From contig NZ_ALXE01000049.1 of the NCBI RefSeq assembly GCF_000295955.2, positions 35,649 to 99,648 on the forward strand: a stretch of DNA of 64,000 nt, written 5' to 3'. Positions 43,498 to 51,891 of the stretch are shown here, in pieces (positions within the stretch are counted from its first letter, which is position 1; every line of letters starts with the position of its first letter). A program made the position numbers and the translations under genes. Origin of the DNA: Pantoea sp. A4 (lineage in GTDB: Bacteria; Pseudomonadota; Gammaproteobacteria; Enterobacterales; Enterobacteriaceae). Under the pieces are notes generated by a model. It was not told the origin of the DNA. It saw only the letters and a list, made by a program, of their open reading frames with translations, and did no database searches.

Positions 43498-43878
43498 TTA
43501 CCCTTTGTTGTTAATTACAGCCGGTGCCAACATTTGCACCACCAGCACCGATAACCAGGTTATCCCGAGAGGCCAAAAAGCCGCCCTGAATACACCCAAC
43601 GCCACAACGAGAAAAATAATGGTGGCAAACACCTTTAGAACTTCACCAAGCGCGAAGCCCCAGGCTACACGCCCTTTTGCAGGTGCTTGCGCCTGCAGGC
43701 GCCAGGCTAAAAACATAAACAACACATTTGGCAGCCAGGCTGCCATGCCACCCGCAATTGCAGAGGCGCCGAGTTTCATGTCTTTTACTGCAAACACACA
43801 CCCGATGATGACAAGCGCTACCAGTTGAACCAGCAACACGGCACGAGCGAGTTTTACATCGTAAAGAGACACTGACAT
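43498..43878 (-). CDS. atpI: ATP synthase assembly protein I
   Basis: A 126-residue, four-helix inner-membrane protein that helps c-ring assembly and is first in the operon. GGMAAWLPNVLFMFLAWR and VVQMLAPAVINNKG match the family and the E. coli protein length. A near-consensus promoter lies about 95-120 bp upstream. Confidence 0.96.
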   Translation of the reverse strand: MSVSLYDVKLARAVLLVQLVALVIIGCVFAVKDMKLGASAIAGGMAAWLPNVLFMFLAWRLQAQAPAKGRVAWGFALGEVLKVFATIIFLVVALGVFRAAFWPLGITWLSVLVVQMLAPAVINNKG

Positions 43879-43970
43879 GACGCTGATACTCCCCTGCTTT
43901 GCTTGAGGTAGGACGCGTTGCCTTACCAGACTGCCTCACTCAAATGAGTCAAGCAGTAAAAGCCGTGCAA

Positions 43971-43998
43971 ATTATACGGGCCACACCTGCGATTTCAA
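43971..43998 (-). promoter_or_regulatory. Sigma-70 promoter of the atp operon
   Basis: On the minus strand TTGAAA (43993-43998), a 16-nt spacer and perfect TATAAT (43971-43976), giving a leader of about 85 nt to atpI. Confidence 0.8.
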
Positions 43999-44068
43999 TC
44001 GTTAACTCATGAAAAAGTGAACAATTATTTAAATTTCTTTCCAGGAGGTTATTTTCTCAAACTTTGTT

Positions 44069-44103
44069 TGATGAAATTCAGCAGCCAGACTGATGAAATT
44101 CAG
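44069..44103. repeat. Direct repeat of 13 bp spaced 22 bp apart
   Basis: TGATGAAATTCAG occurs at 44069-44081 and exactly again at 44091-44103. The 22-bp period puts both copies on the same DNA face. An ACAGTTAAA-type repeat follows. The 43879-44512 gap (atpI to rsmG) has the atp promoter and otherwise no gene that I can see. Confidence 0.7.
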
Positions 44104-44512
44104 TTAAAAACCGACAGTTAAAGCGTGCGGCAGATCACACATTACACAGACAAATATGCTCAGGGGGGTGGTTTGAGAGAATTTTCTTGTGAACACCATG
44201 ATATTTAACAGAGCTAAAACAATGGTTTAAAAATAGACACTCCCCTGCCCTACTCTATTTTCGATAAAAACTCGCTATTGACAGTAGCGCTCTGAGCTAA
44301 AAGGGGAAAATGATATTACGCACCTGCATTTATTACTCCCACATATTTTCCAGCGTGACTATTTATTATGGTGAGCAGTGGTTTAAAAGTGATCTCTTTG
44401 ATAATCAAATGTGAAATAAAGGTTAAATGTAACCGGGAATTTCGGAACATTTCCGACAGGAGAAAAAGGCGATGTCAGGACAAATTCACCGGCCTGACAC
44501 CATTTACTCAAT

Positions 44513-45130
44513 TTAGTCGCGACGAATAACGACCAGATGACGCTCGCCTTCCAACTGTGGGACGATCAGCGATTCGATGCGTTCTACGCTAAATCCGGCC
44601 GGTAAGGCATCAATCTCATCCTGCGGATGCTGGCCTTTCAACGCAAAAAAGCGGCCATCTGCTGCGGGCAGATGATGACACCAGCTAACCATATCATTGA
44701 GTGAAGCAAATGCCCGGCTAATTACGCCATCAAACGGCGGCTCAGACGGGAACTCTTCTACGCGGCTTTGCACAGGAGCGATATTCGTTAATCCCAGTTC
44801 ATGTTGCACCTGGCGCAGAAAACGCACGCGTTTACCCAGGCTGTCCAGCAACGTAAAATGCGCATCGGGCATGACGATCGCTAAAGGAACGCCCGGCAGC
44901 CCAGGACCTGTTCCCACATCAATAAAACGACTTCCGCGTAAATGCGGAGCCACCACGATACTGTCCATAATATGGCGGACCAACATTTGCTGTGGATCGC
45001 GTACTGAAGTCAGGTTGTACGCTTTGTTCCACTTGTCCAGCAAGCCAACGTAGCCCAGCAACTGTTGTTTTTGTTGATCGGAGAGGGAAATTTTGGCTGC
45101 GGCAAGCAGCGAAGTCAGTTTGTTGATCAC
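44513..45130 (-). CDS. rsmG: 16S rRNA m7G527 methyltransferase RsmG
   Basis: A 205-residue SAM-dependent enzyme that methylates G527 of 16S rRNA; loss gives low-level streptomycin resistance. It starts with GTG. The SAM pocket is FIDVGTGPGLPGVPLAI; DSLGKRVRFLRQVQHELGL and GVISRAFASLNDMV are signature stretches. It follows mnmG by 47 bp, as in other gidAB operons. Confidence 0.98.
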   Translation of the reverse strand: MINKLTSLLAAAKISLSDQQKQQLLGYVGLLDKWNKAYNLTSVRDPQQMLVRHIMDSIVVAPHLRGSRFIDVGTGPGLPGVPLAIVMPDAHFTLLDSLGKRVRFLRQVQHELGLTNIAPVQSRVEEFPSEPPFDGVISRAFASLNDMVSWCHHLPAADGRFFALKGQHPQDEIDALPAGFSVERIESLIVPQLEGERHLVVIRRD

Positions 45131-45177
45131 GGCGTGGGTCCAGTCAATTGGGGCGATGTGACTCGCCCCGGTTTACA

Positions 45178-47067
45178 TCAGGCGCTTTTACGCAGCAGCC
45201 CTTGTTTTTTCAGGTAAATAAGCAGAATTGAGATCGCTGCTGGCGTGACACCCGAAATGCGTGATGCCTGACCAATTGACGCAGGTTTATGGTCATTTAG
45301 TTTAGCGATCACTTCATTCGACAGACCAGAAACCTGGCTGTAATTCAAATCGGCAGGCAGCACCGTATTTTCGTTACGCAGCTGGCGTTCAATTTCATCC
45401 TGCTGGCGAGCAATATAACCGGCATACTTCACCTGGATTTCAACCTGTTCAGCAGCTTGTTCATCCGCCAGAGCAGGAGCGAACACGCTCAGGCTGGTCA
45501 GTTGCTGGTAGGTCATTTCCGGGCGACGCAGCAGATCTTCACCGCTGGCCTCTTTGGTCAGCTCTGCGCTCAGTACGCCGTTAATTTCTTCCACGCTGTC
45601 TGATTTTGGGTGTACCCAGATATCACGCAGACGCTGACGCTCAAGTTCGATAGCTTCCAGCTTTTCGTTGAAGCGAGCCCAACGGGCATCGTCTACCAGG
45701 CCCAGCTCACGACCAGTCTCGGTCAGGCGCAGGTCGGCATTGTCTTCACGCAGCATCAGGCGATATTCGGCGCGTGAAGTAAACATACGGTAGGGTTCTT
45801 TGGTCCCCAGAGTGCAGAGATCGTCAACCAACACGCCCATATAAGCCTGATCGCGACGCGGAGCCCATCCCTCTTTGTCCGCAGCCTGACGTGCGGCGTT
45901 TAAACCCGCCAGCAGGCCTTGTGCTGCGGCTTCTTCGTAACCGGTGGTGCCGTTGATCTGTCCAGCAAAGAACAGGCCCTGAATATATTTGCTTTCCAGG
46001 GTCATTTTCAGATCGCGAGGATCGAAGAAGTCATACTCAATGGCGTAGCCTGGACGCACGATCTTCGCATTCTCCATCCCCTTCATGGAACGGACGATCT
46101 GCATCTGCACGTCAAACGGTAAGCTGGTAGAGATACCATTTGGATACACTTCGTTGCTGGTCAGCCCTTCGGGTTCAAGGAAGATCTGATGCGCGTTACG
46201 ATCGGCAAAGCGCATCACTTTGTCTTCGATCGATGGGCAGTAACGTGGGCCGATCCCTTCGATGATCCCGGCATACATTGGGCTACGATCGAGGTTATTG
46301 CGGATCACGTCATGGGTTTTCTCATTGGTGTAAGTGATCCAGCATGGCACCTGTTGTGGGTGCTGCTCTGCACTGCCCATGAACGAGAAAACAGGCATTG
46401 GGTTATCACCATGCTGTGGAGACAGCACGCTGAAGTCGATGGTACGTGCATCAATACGCGGTGGTGTACCGGTTTTAAGGCGGCTAACACGCAGTGGCAG
46501 CGCACGCAGGCGTTTTGCTAACGGGATGGAAGGCGGATCACCCGCACGGCCACCGCTGTAGTTGTCCAACCCGATGTGAATTTTGCCATCGAGGAAGGTA
46601 CCGACGGTAAGAACCACGGTTTTCGCGCGGAATTTCAGTCCCATTTGGGTTACTGCACCCACAACGCGATCGTTTTCCACGATGAGATCGTCAACAGCCT
46701 GCTGGAAGATCATCAGGTTGGGTTGATTTTCCAGTGCAGTACGTACAGCCTGGCGATACAGCACACGGTCAGCCTGAGCACGGGTCGCACGTACCGCAGG
46801 GCCTTTGCTGCTGTTTAGTATCCTAAACTGAATTCCGCCTTTGTCGATCGCGGTTGCCATCAGGCCACCGAGAGCATCCACTTCTTTTACCAGGTGTCCT
46901 TTCCCGATCCCGCCAATGGCTGGGTTGCACGACATCTGCCCCAGCGTATCGATGTTGTGGGTGAGCAACAGAGTTTGTTGACCCATTCGGGCTGCAGCCA
47001 TTGCGGCTTCGGTGCCCGCATGACCACCACCGATTACGATGACGTCAAAAGGATCTGGATAAAACAT
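45178..47067 (-). CDS. mnmG: tRNA uridine-34 modification enzyme MnmG
   Basis: A 629-residue FAD enzyme, partner of MnmE for cmnm5U34. The dinucleotide-fold motif VIGGGHAGTEAA is at residues 11-22. The catalytic cysteine region is PCNPAIGGIGKG-like (MSCNPAIGGIGKGHLVKE). GTPPR, and the GQINGTTGYEEAAAQG block are conserved. The C-terminal helical domain binds MnmE. It is immediately beside oriC, so its transcription runs away from the origin. Confidence 0.99.
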   Translation of the reverse strand: MFYPDPFDVIVIGGGHAGTEAAMAAARMGQQTLLLTHNIDTLGQMSCNPAIGGIGKGHLVKEVDALGGLMATAIDKGGIQFRILNSSKGPAVRATRAQADRVLYRQAVRTALENQPNLMIFQQAVDDLIVENDRVVGAVTQMGLKFRAKTVVLTVGTFLDGKIHIGLDNYSGGRAGDPPSIPLAKRLRALPLRVSRLKTGTPPRIDARTIDFSVLSPQHGDNPMPVFSFMGSAEQHPQQVPCWITYTNEKTHDVIRNNLDRSPMYAGIIEGIGPRYCPSIEDKVMRFADRNAHQIFLEPEGLTSNEVYPNGISTSLPFDVQMQIVRSMKGMENAKIVRPGYAIEYDFFDPRDLKMTLESKYIQGLFFAGQINGTTGYEEAAAQGLLAGLNAARQAADKEGWAPRRDQAYMGVLVDDLCTLGTKEPYRMFTSRAEYRLMLREDNADLRLTETGRELGLVDDARWARFNEKLEAIELERQRLRDIWVHPKSDSVEEINGVLSAELTKEASGEDLLRRPEMTYQQLTSLSVFAPALADEQAAEQVEIQVKYAGYIARQQDEIERQLRNENTVLPADLNYSQVSGLSNEVIAKLNDHKPASIGQASRISGVTPAAISILLIYLKKQGLLRKSA

Positions 47068-47156
47068 GAAGTGGTACCTCGTTAAGAAAGTCGGACAGGG
47101 ATCTTTGCCCTGGGCGGTGGATTCTACTCAAATTCTGCCCGGGGTAAAAGTGGTGG

Positions 47157-47424
47157 GATCTAGTGGTTTAAAAGAAAGGATCATTATTCTGTATATGATC
47201 TTCCTGTTAGATCTCTTATTAGGATCCACGATATCTGTGGATAAGCGTAGAAACAGGCTATTTATCATAAGCCTGCTTTGGATCACATGCTGTGAATGAT
47301 CGGTGATCCAGATCCGTATAACCTGAGATCAAAATGGCTACTTATGCACAGCCTGAAAAAGCAGCAAGGGTTATTATTGGGATAACTACCGGTTATACGC
47401 AGTAATTCAGGGTACTTATCCACA
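47157..47424. other. oriC: Chromosomal replication origin oriC
   Basis: Between mnmG and mioC, as in E. coli. AT-rich 13-mer-like units starting with GATC lie at 47157, 47179, 47197 and 47210; GATCTCTTATTAG at 47210 equals the E. coli right 13-mer as I remember it. DnaA boxes are R1 TGTGGATAA (47236-47244), R2-like TTATGCACA (47342-47350) and R4 TTATCCACA (47416-47424). The conserved stretch TGTGAATGATCGGTGATCC follows the presumed IHF region. Many GATC sites suit SeqA/Dam control. The rest of 47068-47511 shows no gene. Confidence 0.95.
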
Positions 47425-47511
47425 ATTGATCGCGCAGTTCTTGAGCGAAAACAGCAAAAAAACTGAGGATCGAGACAAAAACCCGATCCCCTGTGGTGTT
47501 GGATCGGAGGA

Positions 47512-47952
47512 TTAGATCAGGTTTTTCCAGGTTTCAACCCACTCGCCCGCCGGATCTTCCGGAATTTCGTGTTCAAGCACGTCGATCTCAAGGCGTGATC
47601 CTATCAGTGTCGCGCCACGTGCCAGCAACAGCGTTTCCAACTGGCGGATGGCACCACAAAACAGGTCATATTCATGGTTGCCAATGCCCACAGCGCCAAA
47701 ACGGACGGCAGAAAGATCCGGCTGCTGTTCTTCAATAGCATTATAGAAAGATTGCAAATTCTCTGGGATCTCGCCGGCACCATGCGTTGAGCTGACTAAC
47801 AGCCAAATGCCTTCAGGCGCGACTTCCTCAAGCTCAGGACCATGCAGCATTTCCGTAGAGAAGCCTGCTTCCTGCAGTTTTTCTTCGAGATGTTCAGCGA
47901 CATACTCTGCGCTGCCCAGGGTACTGCCACTGATTAAGGTGATATCGGCCAT
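47512..47952 (-). CDS. mioC: Flavodoxin-like protein MioC
   Basis: A 146-residue FMN-binding flavodoxin (E. coli 147) implicated in biotin synthase support; transcription from its promoter runs into oriC. The start is ATG 47952 with AGGAG upstream; a start five codons earlier is not needed. The phosphate loop ISGSTLGSAEYVAE and the SSTHGAGEIPEN and GIGNHEYDLFCG loops that cradle FMN are present. Confidence 0.96.
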   Translation of the reverse strand: MADITLISGSTLGSAEYVAEHLEEKLQEAGFSTEMLHGPELEEVAPEGIWLLVSSTHGAGEIPENLQSFYNAIEEQQPDLSAVRFGAVGIGNHEYDLFCGAIRQLETLLLARGATLIGSRLEIDVLEHEIPEDPAGEWVETWKNLI

Positions 47953-48009
47953 GCTGCTCTCCTGCAATAAAGGCGAGCATTGTACGCTGTGATCAAGCAG
48001 TGATCCACC

Positions 48010-48093
48010 TGTGGAAAACAGGGTTAATAAAAGAAAGCACTGGGCGGCAAATCGCGTTATGTATGCGATCCGCCCGGGATAAGGTTATACACA
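48010..48093. promoter_or_regulatory. DnaA-box-like sites between mioC and asnC
   Basis: TGTGGAAAA (48010-48018) and TTATACACA (48085-48093). E. coli has DnaA-controlled boxes at the mioC promoter in the same place, so DnaA repression of mioC is plausible. Confidence 0.55.
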
Positions 48094-48104
48094 GGAAAGG
48101 ACGA

Positions 48105-48566
48105 TCATGGCTTGATGGTACGCATGATCGGGTTTTGCAGTGAGATCAGGGTCTCGGTGGATTGTATTTCATCGATGGTCTGGATCTTGTTGATCAACAC
48201 CTGTTGCAACGCGTCAATTGAGCGACACATGACTTTGATGAAGATACTGTAGTGGCCGGTGGTGTACCAGGCTTCAACCACCTCATCCAGCGCTTCCAGC
48301 TTGCTGAGTGCTGCCGGGTAATCACGGGCGCTTTTTAAAATAATGCCGATAAAACAGCAGACATCAAAGCCTAACTGGCGTGGATCAATGTCCACTCGGG
48401 TACCAAGAATGATCCCCGCTTGTTTCATTTTTTCTACCCGGACATGAATCGTGCCGGGGCTTACGTTGAACTGCTTAGCCAGTTCCGCATAGGCGGTGCG
48501 AGCGTTTTCCAGCAGTGCATTGAGTATGCCGCGATCAAGATTATCCAGTTGCAGTTGTTCGGCCAT
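48105..48566 (-). CDS. asnC: Transcriptional regulator AsnC (Lrp/AsnC family)
   Basis: A 153-residue regulator (E. coli 152) with an N-terminal HTH (LDRGILNALLENARTAYAELAKQFNVSPGTIHVRVEKM) and a C-terminal RAM effector domain (WYTTGHYSIFIKVMCRSIDALQQ). In E. coli it activates the divergent asnA in the absence of asparagine. Here asnA is not next door: only 82 bp separate it from viaA. It may regulate itself, mioC or a distant target. Confidence 0.96.
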   Translation of the reverse strand: MAEQLQLDNLDRGILNALLENARTAYAELAKQFNVSPGTIHVRVEKMKQAGIILGTRVDIDPRQLGFDVCCFIGIILKSARDYPAALSKLEALDEVVEAWYTTGHYSIFIKVMCRSIDALQQVLINKIQTIDEIQSTETLISLQNPIMRTIKP

Positions 48567-48648
48567 GTCCGTCCTCGGGTCAGCACTGTTTTCTAATTTA
48601 AGGTGAATGTGCAGTAAAACAGCGCATCAGGCAAGGGAGCTTCGGGGA

Positions 48649-50109
48649 TCAACGCTGCCAGCGCCGCAGTAAGCGGCTTTTCAGACCGGTATCAAAGCGC
48701 CAGATATGGTCAAAGATACGCAGAATGCCGGGCTTGCCGTGGGAGGACATCGCCACGGCGTGAAAACGTTGCTGCTGCTGCAACTGGCGGGCTTTAATGG
48801 CCGCTGTCACGCCATCAGGCAGGCGCTGGGCAATAAAGTCAGACACCACGACCGCATCTGCATCCTGCCATTGCGGCCCCTCCATTCGCTGTACTACGGC
48901 ATCAAGGCAACCAGCCAAATCGGTGCCGCCACGAAAACGCTGGCTGAGGAAGCGGATTGCCTGCTCCAGGCCGTTGTCTGCGGTGAGCTCGTAGCCTACG
49001 ACGTCATGAGCAAACAGCATAATGTAGCAGCGCCGCCGATCCGCCAAAGCGACTTTCAGCAGCGCGAGGCAGAATGCTTTGGCGCAGCGCTCATTGAACC
49101 CGCCCATTGATCCGGAAGTATCCACGCAGACGATAAAAGGCCCACGCGGCTGTTCTTCATGCTGCTGGTGAGTCACCGGACGCTGCGTAACTTTCTCATG
49201 CCATGCATCCCCCTGAAGCCGGTAGGTCAGCAGACGTTTTTCTACCAGACGACGATAAAATTCCAGCTCCAGTTCACTGATGCTGAGCGCGGCCAGTTCC
49301 GGAGGCAGTAAACGCAGTACATCATCCCCCTGATGAATGCCATTGACCTCTTCCGGCACGTTATCGGGTTCACGAACTAGCTGACGAAACGTCTCCAGCG
49401 GTGCATCTTGCGTAGGCACTGATTTAGCCTCACGGCTACGCCCCAACTGCTGCGCCAGCTTCATTAATTCGGGCTGCTGCGCCAGATAATCACCGTATTT
49501 AACGATCAGCTCATAGTCGCCGTGCTGTAATGAGGACTTGCTCATATCCCACAAACGGCCGGCTGAGGTTTCATCTTCTTCACTCAGCACTGGTGCGAGC
49601 TGCCCACTCAACGCCATACGCTGCTGCAACTCTGCTAACAGTTCCTCGCGTTGCTGCGCCAGCAACTCTTCGTTTAACGTCAGAGTTTGCAGTGTCAGAC
49701 TTAGCCGCCAGCGTTGCAGGAACAGCGTATGTTGGGCGGCACTGAGCTGCTGGGGATCGGTGTGATTGAGCTGATTTTCCGCTTCTTCAAGAAACGGCGA
49801 GTTGAGCTGCGTCAGCGTCAGCATTAGCGCGGGCAATTCACGGGTAAAATGACTTAACGACAGTAATTGCAAACGCTGAAATAGCTGGAACTCTTCATCG
49901 AGGGCCGCAGGAACCGGTGTATTGCGCATTCCCTCGCTGATTTCCGCTTTCCAGCGCGGCATATCCCGCAGCATGGCTTGCTTCAGGCTGGGAAATTTTT
50001 CAAAAAAGGCCGCCAGCTGTGGAGAAGCCAGTACTGCAAGGATCATATCCTCGATCAGTTCGGCCTCTCCGACAGAAAGCAAAGCGCTGAGTGTCTCCAG
50101 CGAGATCAT
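48649..50109 (-). CDS. viaA: VWA-domain protein ViaA
   Basis: A 486-residue protein (E. coli about 483) with an N-terminal helical part and a C-terminal von Willebrand A domain. The MIDAS motif is VCVDTSGSMGG; GGTDLAGCLDAV supplies the conserved threonine. Works with RavA, with roles reported in iron-sulphur and respiratory enzyme handling and aminoglycoside sensitivity. Its ATG overlaps the ravA stop (ATGA), so translation is coupled. Confidence 0.96.
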   Translation of the reverse strand: MISLETLSALLSVGEAELIEDMILAVLASPQLAAFFEKFPSLKQAMLRDMPRWKAEISEGMRNTPVPAALDEEFQLFQRLQLLSLSHFTRELPALMLTLTQLNSPFLEEAENQLNHTDPQQLSAAQHTLFLQRWRLSLTLQTLTLNEELLAQQREELLAELQQRMALSGQLAPVLSEEDETSAGRLWDMSKSSLQHGDYELIVKYGDYLAQQPELMKLAQQLGRSREAKSVPTQDAPLETFRQLVREPDNVPEEVNGIHQGDDVLRLLPPELAALSISELELEFYRRLVEKRLLTYRLQGDAWHEKVTQRPVTHQQHEEQPRGPFIVCVDTSGSMGGFNERCAKAFCLALLKVALADRRRCYIMLFAHDVVGYELTADNGLEQAIRFLSQRFRGGTDLAGCLDAVVQRMEGPQWQDADAVVVSDFIAQRLPDGVTAAIKARQLQQQQRFHAVAMSSHGKPGILRIFDHIWRFDTGLKSRLLRRWQR

Positions 50110-51602
50110 TTACGTGCCTGTTTAAGCTGTTCGGCCACATCCTGTAGCGACGTTTCGATCCGCGCCAGCCAGTCATCGCTAATAAACAGGCAGCGTTGGT
50201 GCTGGCCAAACTGATAGCGCTGCGCGCGTAGCTGCTCTTCAAGTGTGGCGTACTCGGCCACGATCTCTTCCGGCAATTCTTGATTGTCGTGAGTACCTGG
50301 CAGGTTGAGACGCGTTGATTGCAGGCTCACATCACGCAGTGCCAGGCAGTTCTGATTATCAATGTGCAAATCCAGCGTCTGCGCGAAGCCAATCCCGTTC
50401 AGCTTGCCGCGAATATCGCCGCCCTTCTGCAACCAGTTTTCCAACGCTTCGCGTTCAATCAGAAGATGAGAGACTTGCATATCATGCAGCATCAACGGCT
50501 GCTGAAGCAGTAAGGTCAGGTGCGCTTCATTCAGACTGGCAGGCAGATCGTAATGGGGTTTGCGGCTAAACATCGCACTGTGTTTTTCGAGCGTAAGCGC
50601 CTGCGCAATGCTCTGCTGCTGCTGTAGCACCAGGCGGCGAGCTTTGATCTGCTGTAAGCGCATTAACATGCTTTGCTGCTGCCAGGCGTGTTGCAACATC
50701 AGCTGTTCGATCTCTCTATCCAGCAGCTTCATTGAGTTTACATCGTGCCACAGGCAATCTTTCAGCAGGATCAGATCGATAGGCGCTATTGCGCTGCGGC
50801 CACTGTAAAATGCGCTGGCCTGCAGGAGATGGATAGCTTTTTTCCAGCGACGATCGGAAATGTACGGGGCATCCGGCTGGTTCTCCAACTGCTGGCGCAG
50901 CTGGTAGATGAGCTCAAATACATTCTCTGGCAGGGCAATCTGCGTGATGCTCTGCTGCCACTGAAGGTACTCTTCATCGCTAATGCGCAGTGATTCTGCT
51001 ACCGGGTTGGCGGACTCATCTTGCTGATGGGTCAGCATATTGCGGAAGTTCTGCTTCTCATGCACGTTATCCAGCCAGAGGCGAATGAGCATGCGGTCAT
51101 ACAGGGCTTCCAGGCCGCTATCGGCTTCCGGGAGCTCGTTTGAGGCGGTCACCAGTAGCCTCATCGGAATTTTTTCTTCGATATCGCCGTTACGAAAACG
51201 CCGTTCGTTAATCGCGGTAAGCAGGGTATTCAGAATGGCCGGGCCTGCTTTCCATATCTCATCAAGAAAGACGATTTCGGCATCAGGCAGATACCCCTTA
51301 GTCAGGCGCTGGTAGCGGCCTTCATCTTTCAGTGCCTGAATGGAGAGGGGGCCAAAGACCTCTTCTGGCGTTGAGAAACGGGTCATCAGGTATTCAAATG
51401 CGCGGGCATGCTGGAAAGCATACTTGAGGCGGCGGGCAATCAGGCTTTTCGCAATCCCTGGCGGCCCAAGCAGGAAGACACTTTCACCACTTAATGCTGC
51501 CAGCAGGCAAAGACGGATGGCGTGATGCCGTTCATACAGGCCTTTTTCCAGGGCATTGCTGAGGCGAGAAATCCTCTCTGCCAAAAGATGGGGTTGAGCC
51601 AT
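50106..51602 (-). CDS. ravA: MoxR-family AAA+ ATPase RavA
   Basis: A 498-residue hexameric ATPase, the same length as E. coli. The ATG at 51602 gives MAQPHLLAERISRL; the frame opens two codons earlier. Walker A GPPGIAKS, Walker B EIVFLDEIWKAG, sensor 1 LLVTASNELPE and the arginine-rich YDRMLIRLWLD segment are clear. The C-terminal LARA region binds the LdcI decamer in E. coli. It heads the ravA-viaA operon and is divergent from kup across 289 bp. Confidence 0.97.
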   Translation of the reverse strand: MAQPHLLAERISRLSNALEKGLYERHHAIRLCLLAALSGESVFLLGPPGIAKSLIARRLKYAFQHARAFEYLMTRFSTPEEVFGPLSIQALKDEGRYQRLTKGYLPDAEIVFLDEIWKAGPAILNTLLTAINERRFRNGDIEEKIPMRLLVTASNELPEADSGLEALYDRMLIRLWLDNVHEKQNFRNMLTHQQDESANPVAESLRISDEEYLQWQQSITQIALPENVFELIYQLRQQLENQPDAPYISDRRWKKAIHLLQASAFYSGRSAIAPIDLILLKDCLWHDVNSMKLLDREIEQLMLQHAWQQQSMLMRLQQIKARRLVLQQQQSIAQALTLEKHSAMFSRKPHYDLPASLNEAHLTLLLQQPLMLHDMQVSHLLIEREALENWLQKGGDIRGKLNGIGFAQTLDLHIDNQNCLALRDVSLQSTRLNLPGTHDNQELPEEIVAEYATLEEQLRAQRYQFGQHQRCLFISDDWLARIETSLQDVAEQLKQARK

Positions 51603-51891
51603 AATCACTGCTTTGTCCTTCCGGTTTTAGTGTTGCCGCTTTTTGGCAATGGCTTAAGATAACGATAATCATGCGTAATTGCGTTGATTGCTGTCAGCTT
51701 TTTTGTTTCAGATGTTACAAGCCGCGCCGGTTGTGGCATCAGCGCCCATTTTGCCCTGAAAATACCCCCATAATTCGGCGGGCTGTAACGCTTTTAAGGT
51801 GGGTTTTTTTGTCGATATGTGCATACTGTCGGCTTTTTGATGGCCGTCTTCAGAGGGCTCCTCCTCATGGTCTACAACAAAAGATAACTCT
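51603..51891. other. ravA-kup divergent intergenic region
   Basis: 289 bp with no gene. A GCCGCTTTTTGGC dyad lies near 51634. A T-rich run (GGGTTTTTTT near 51803) and a long presumed kup leader are present; promoters could not be assigned with confidence. Confidence 0.6.
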
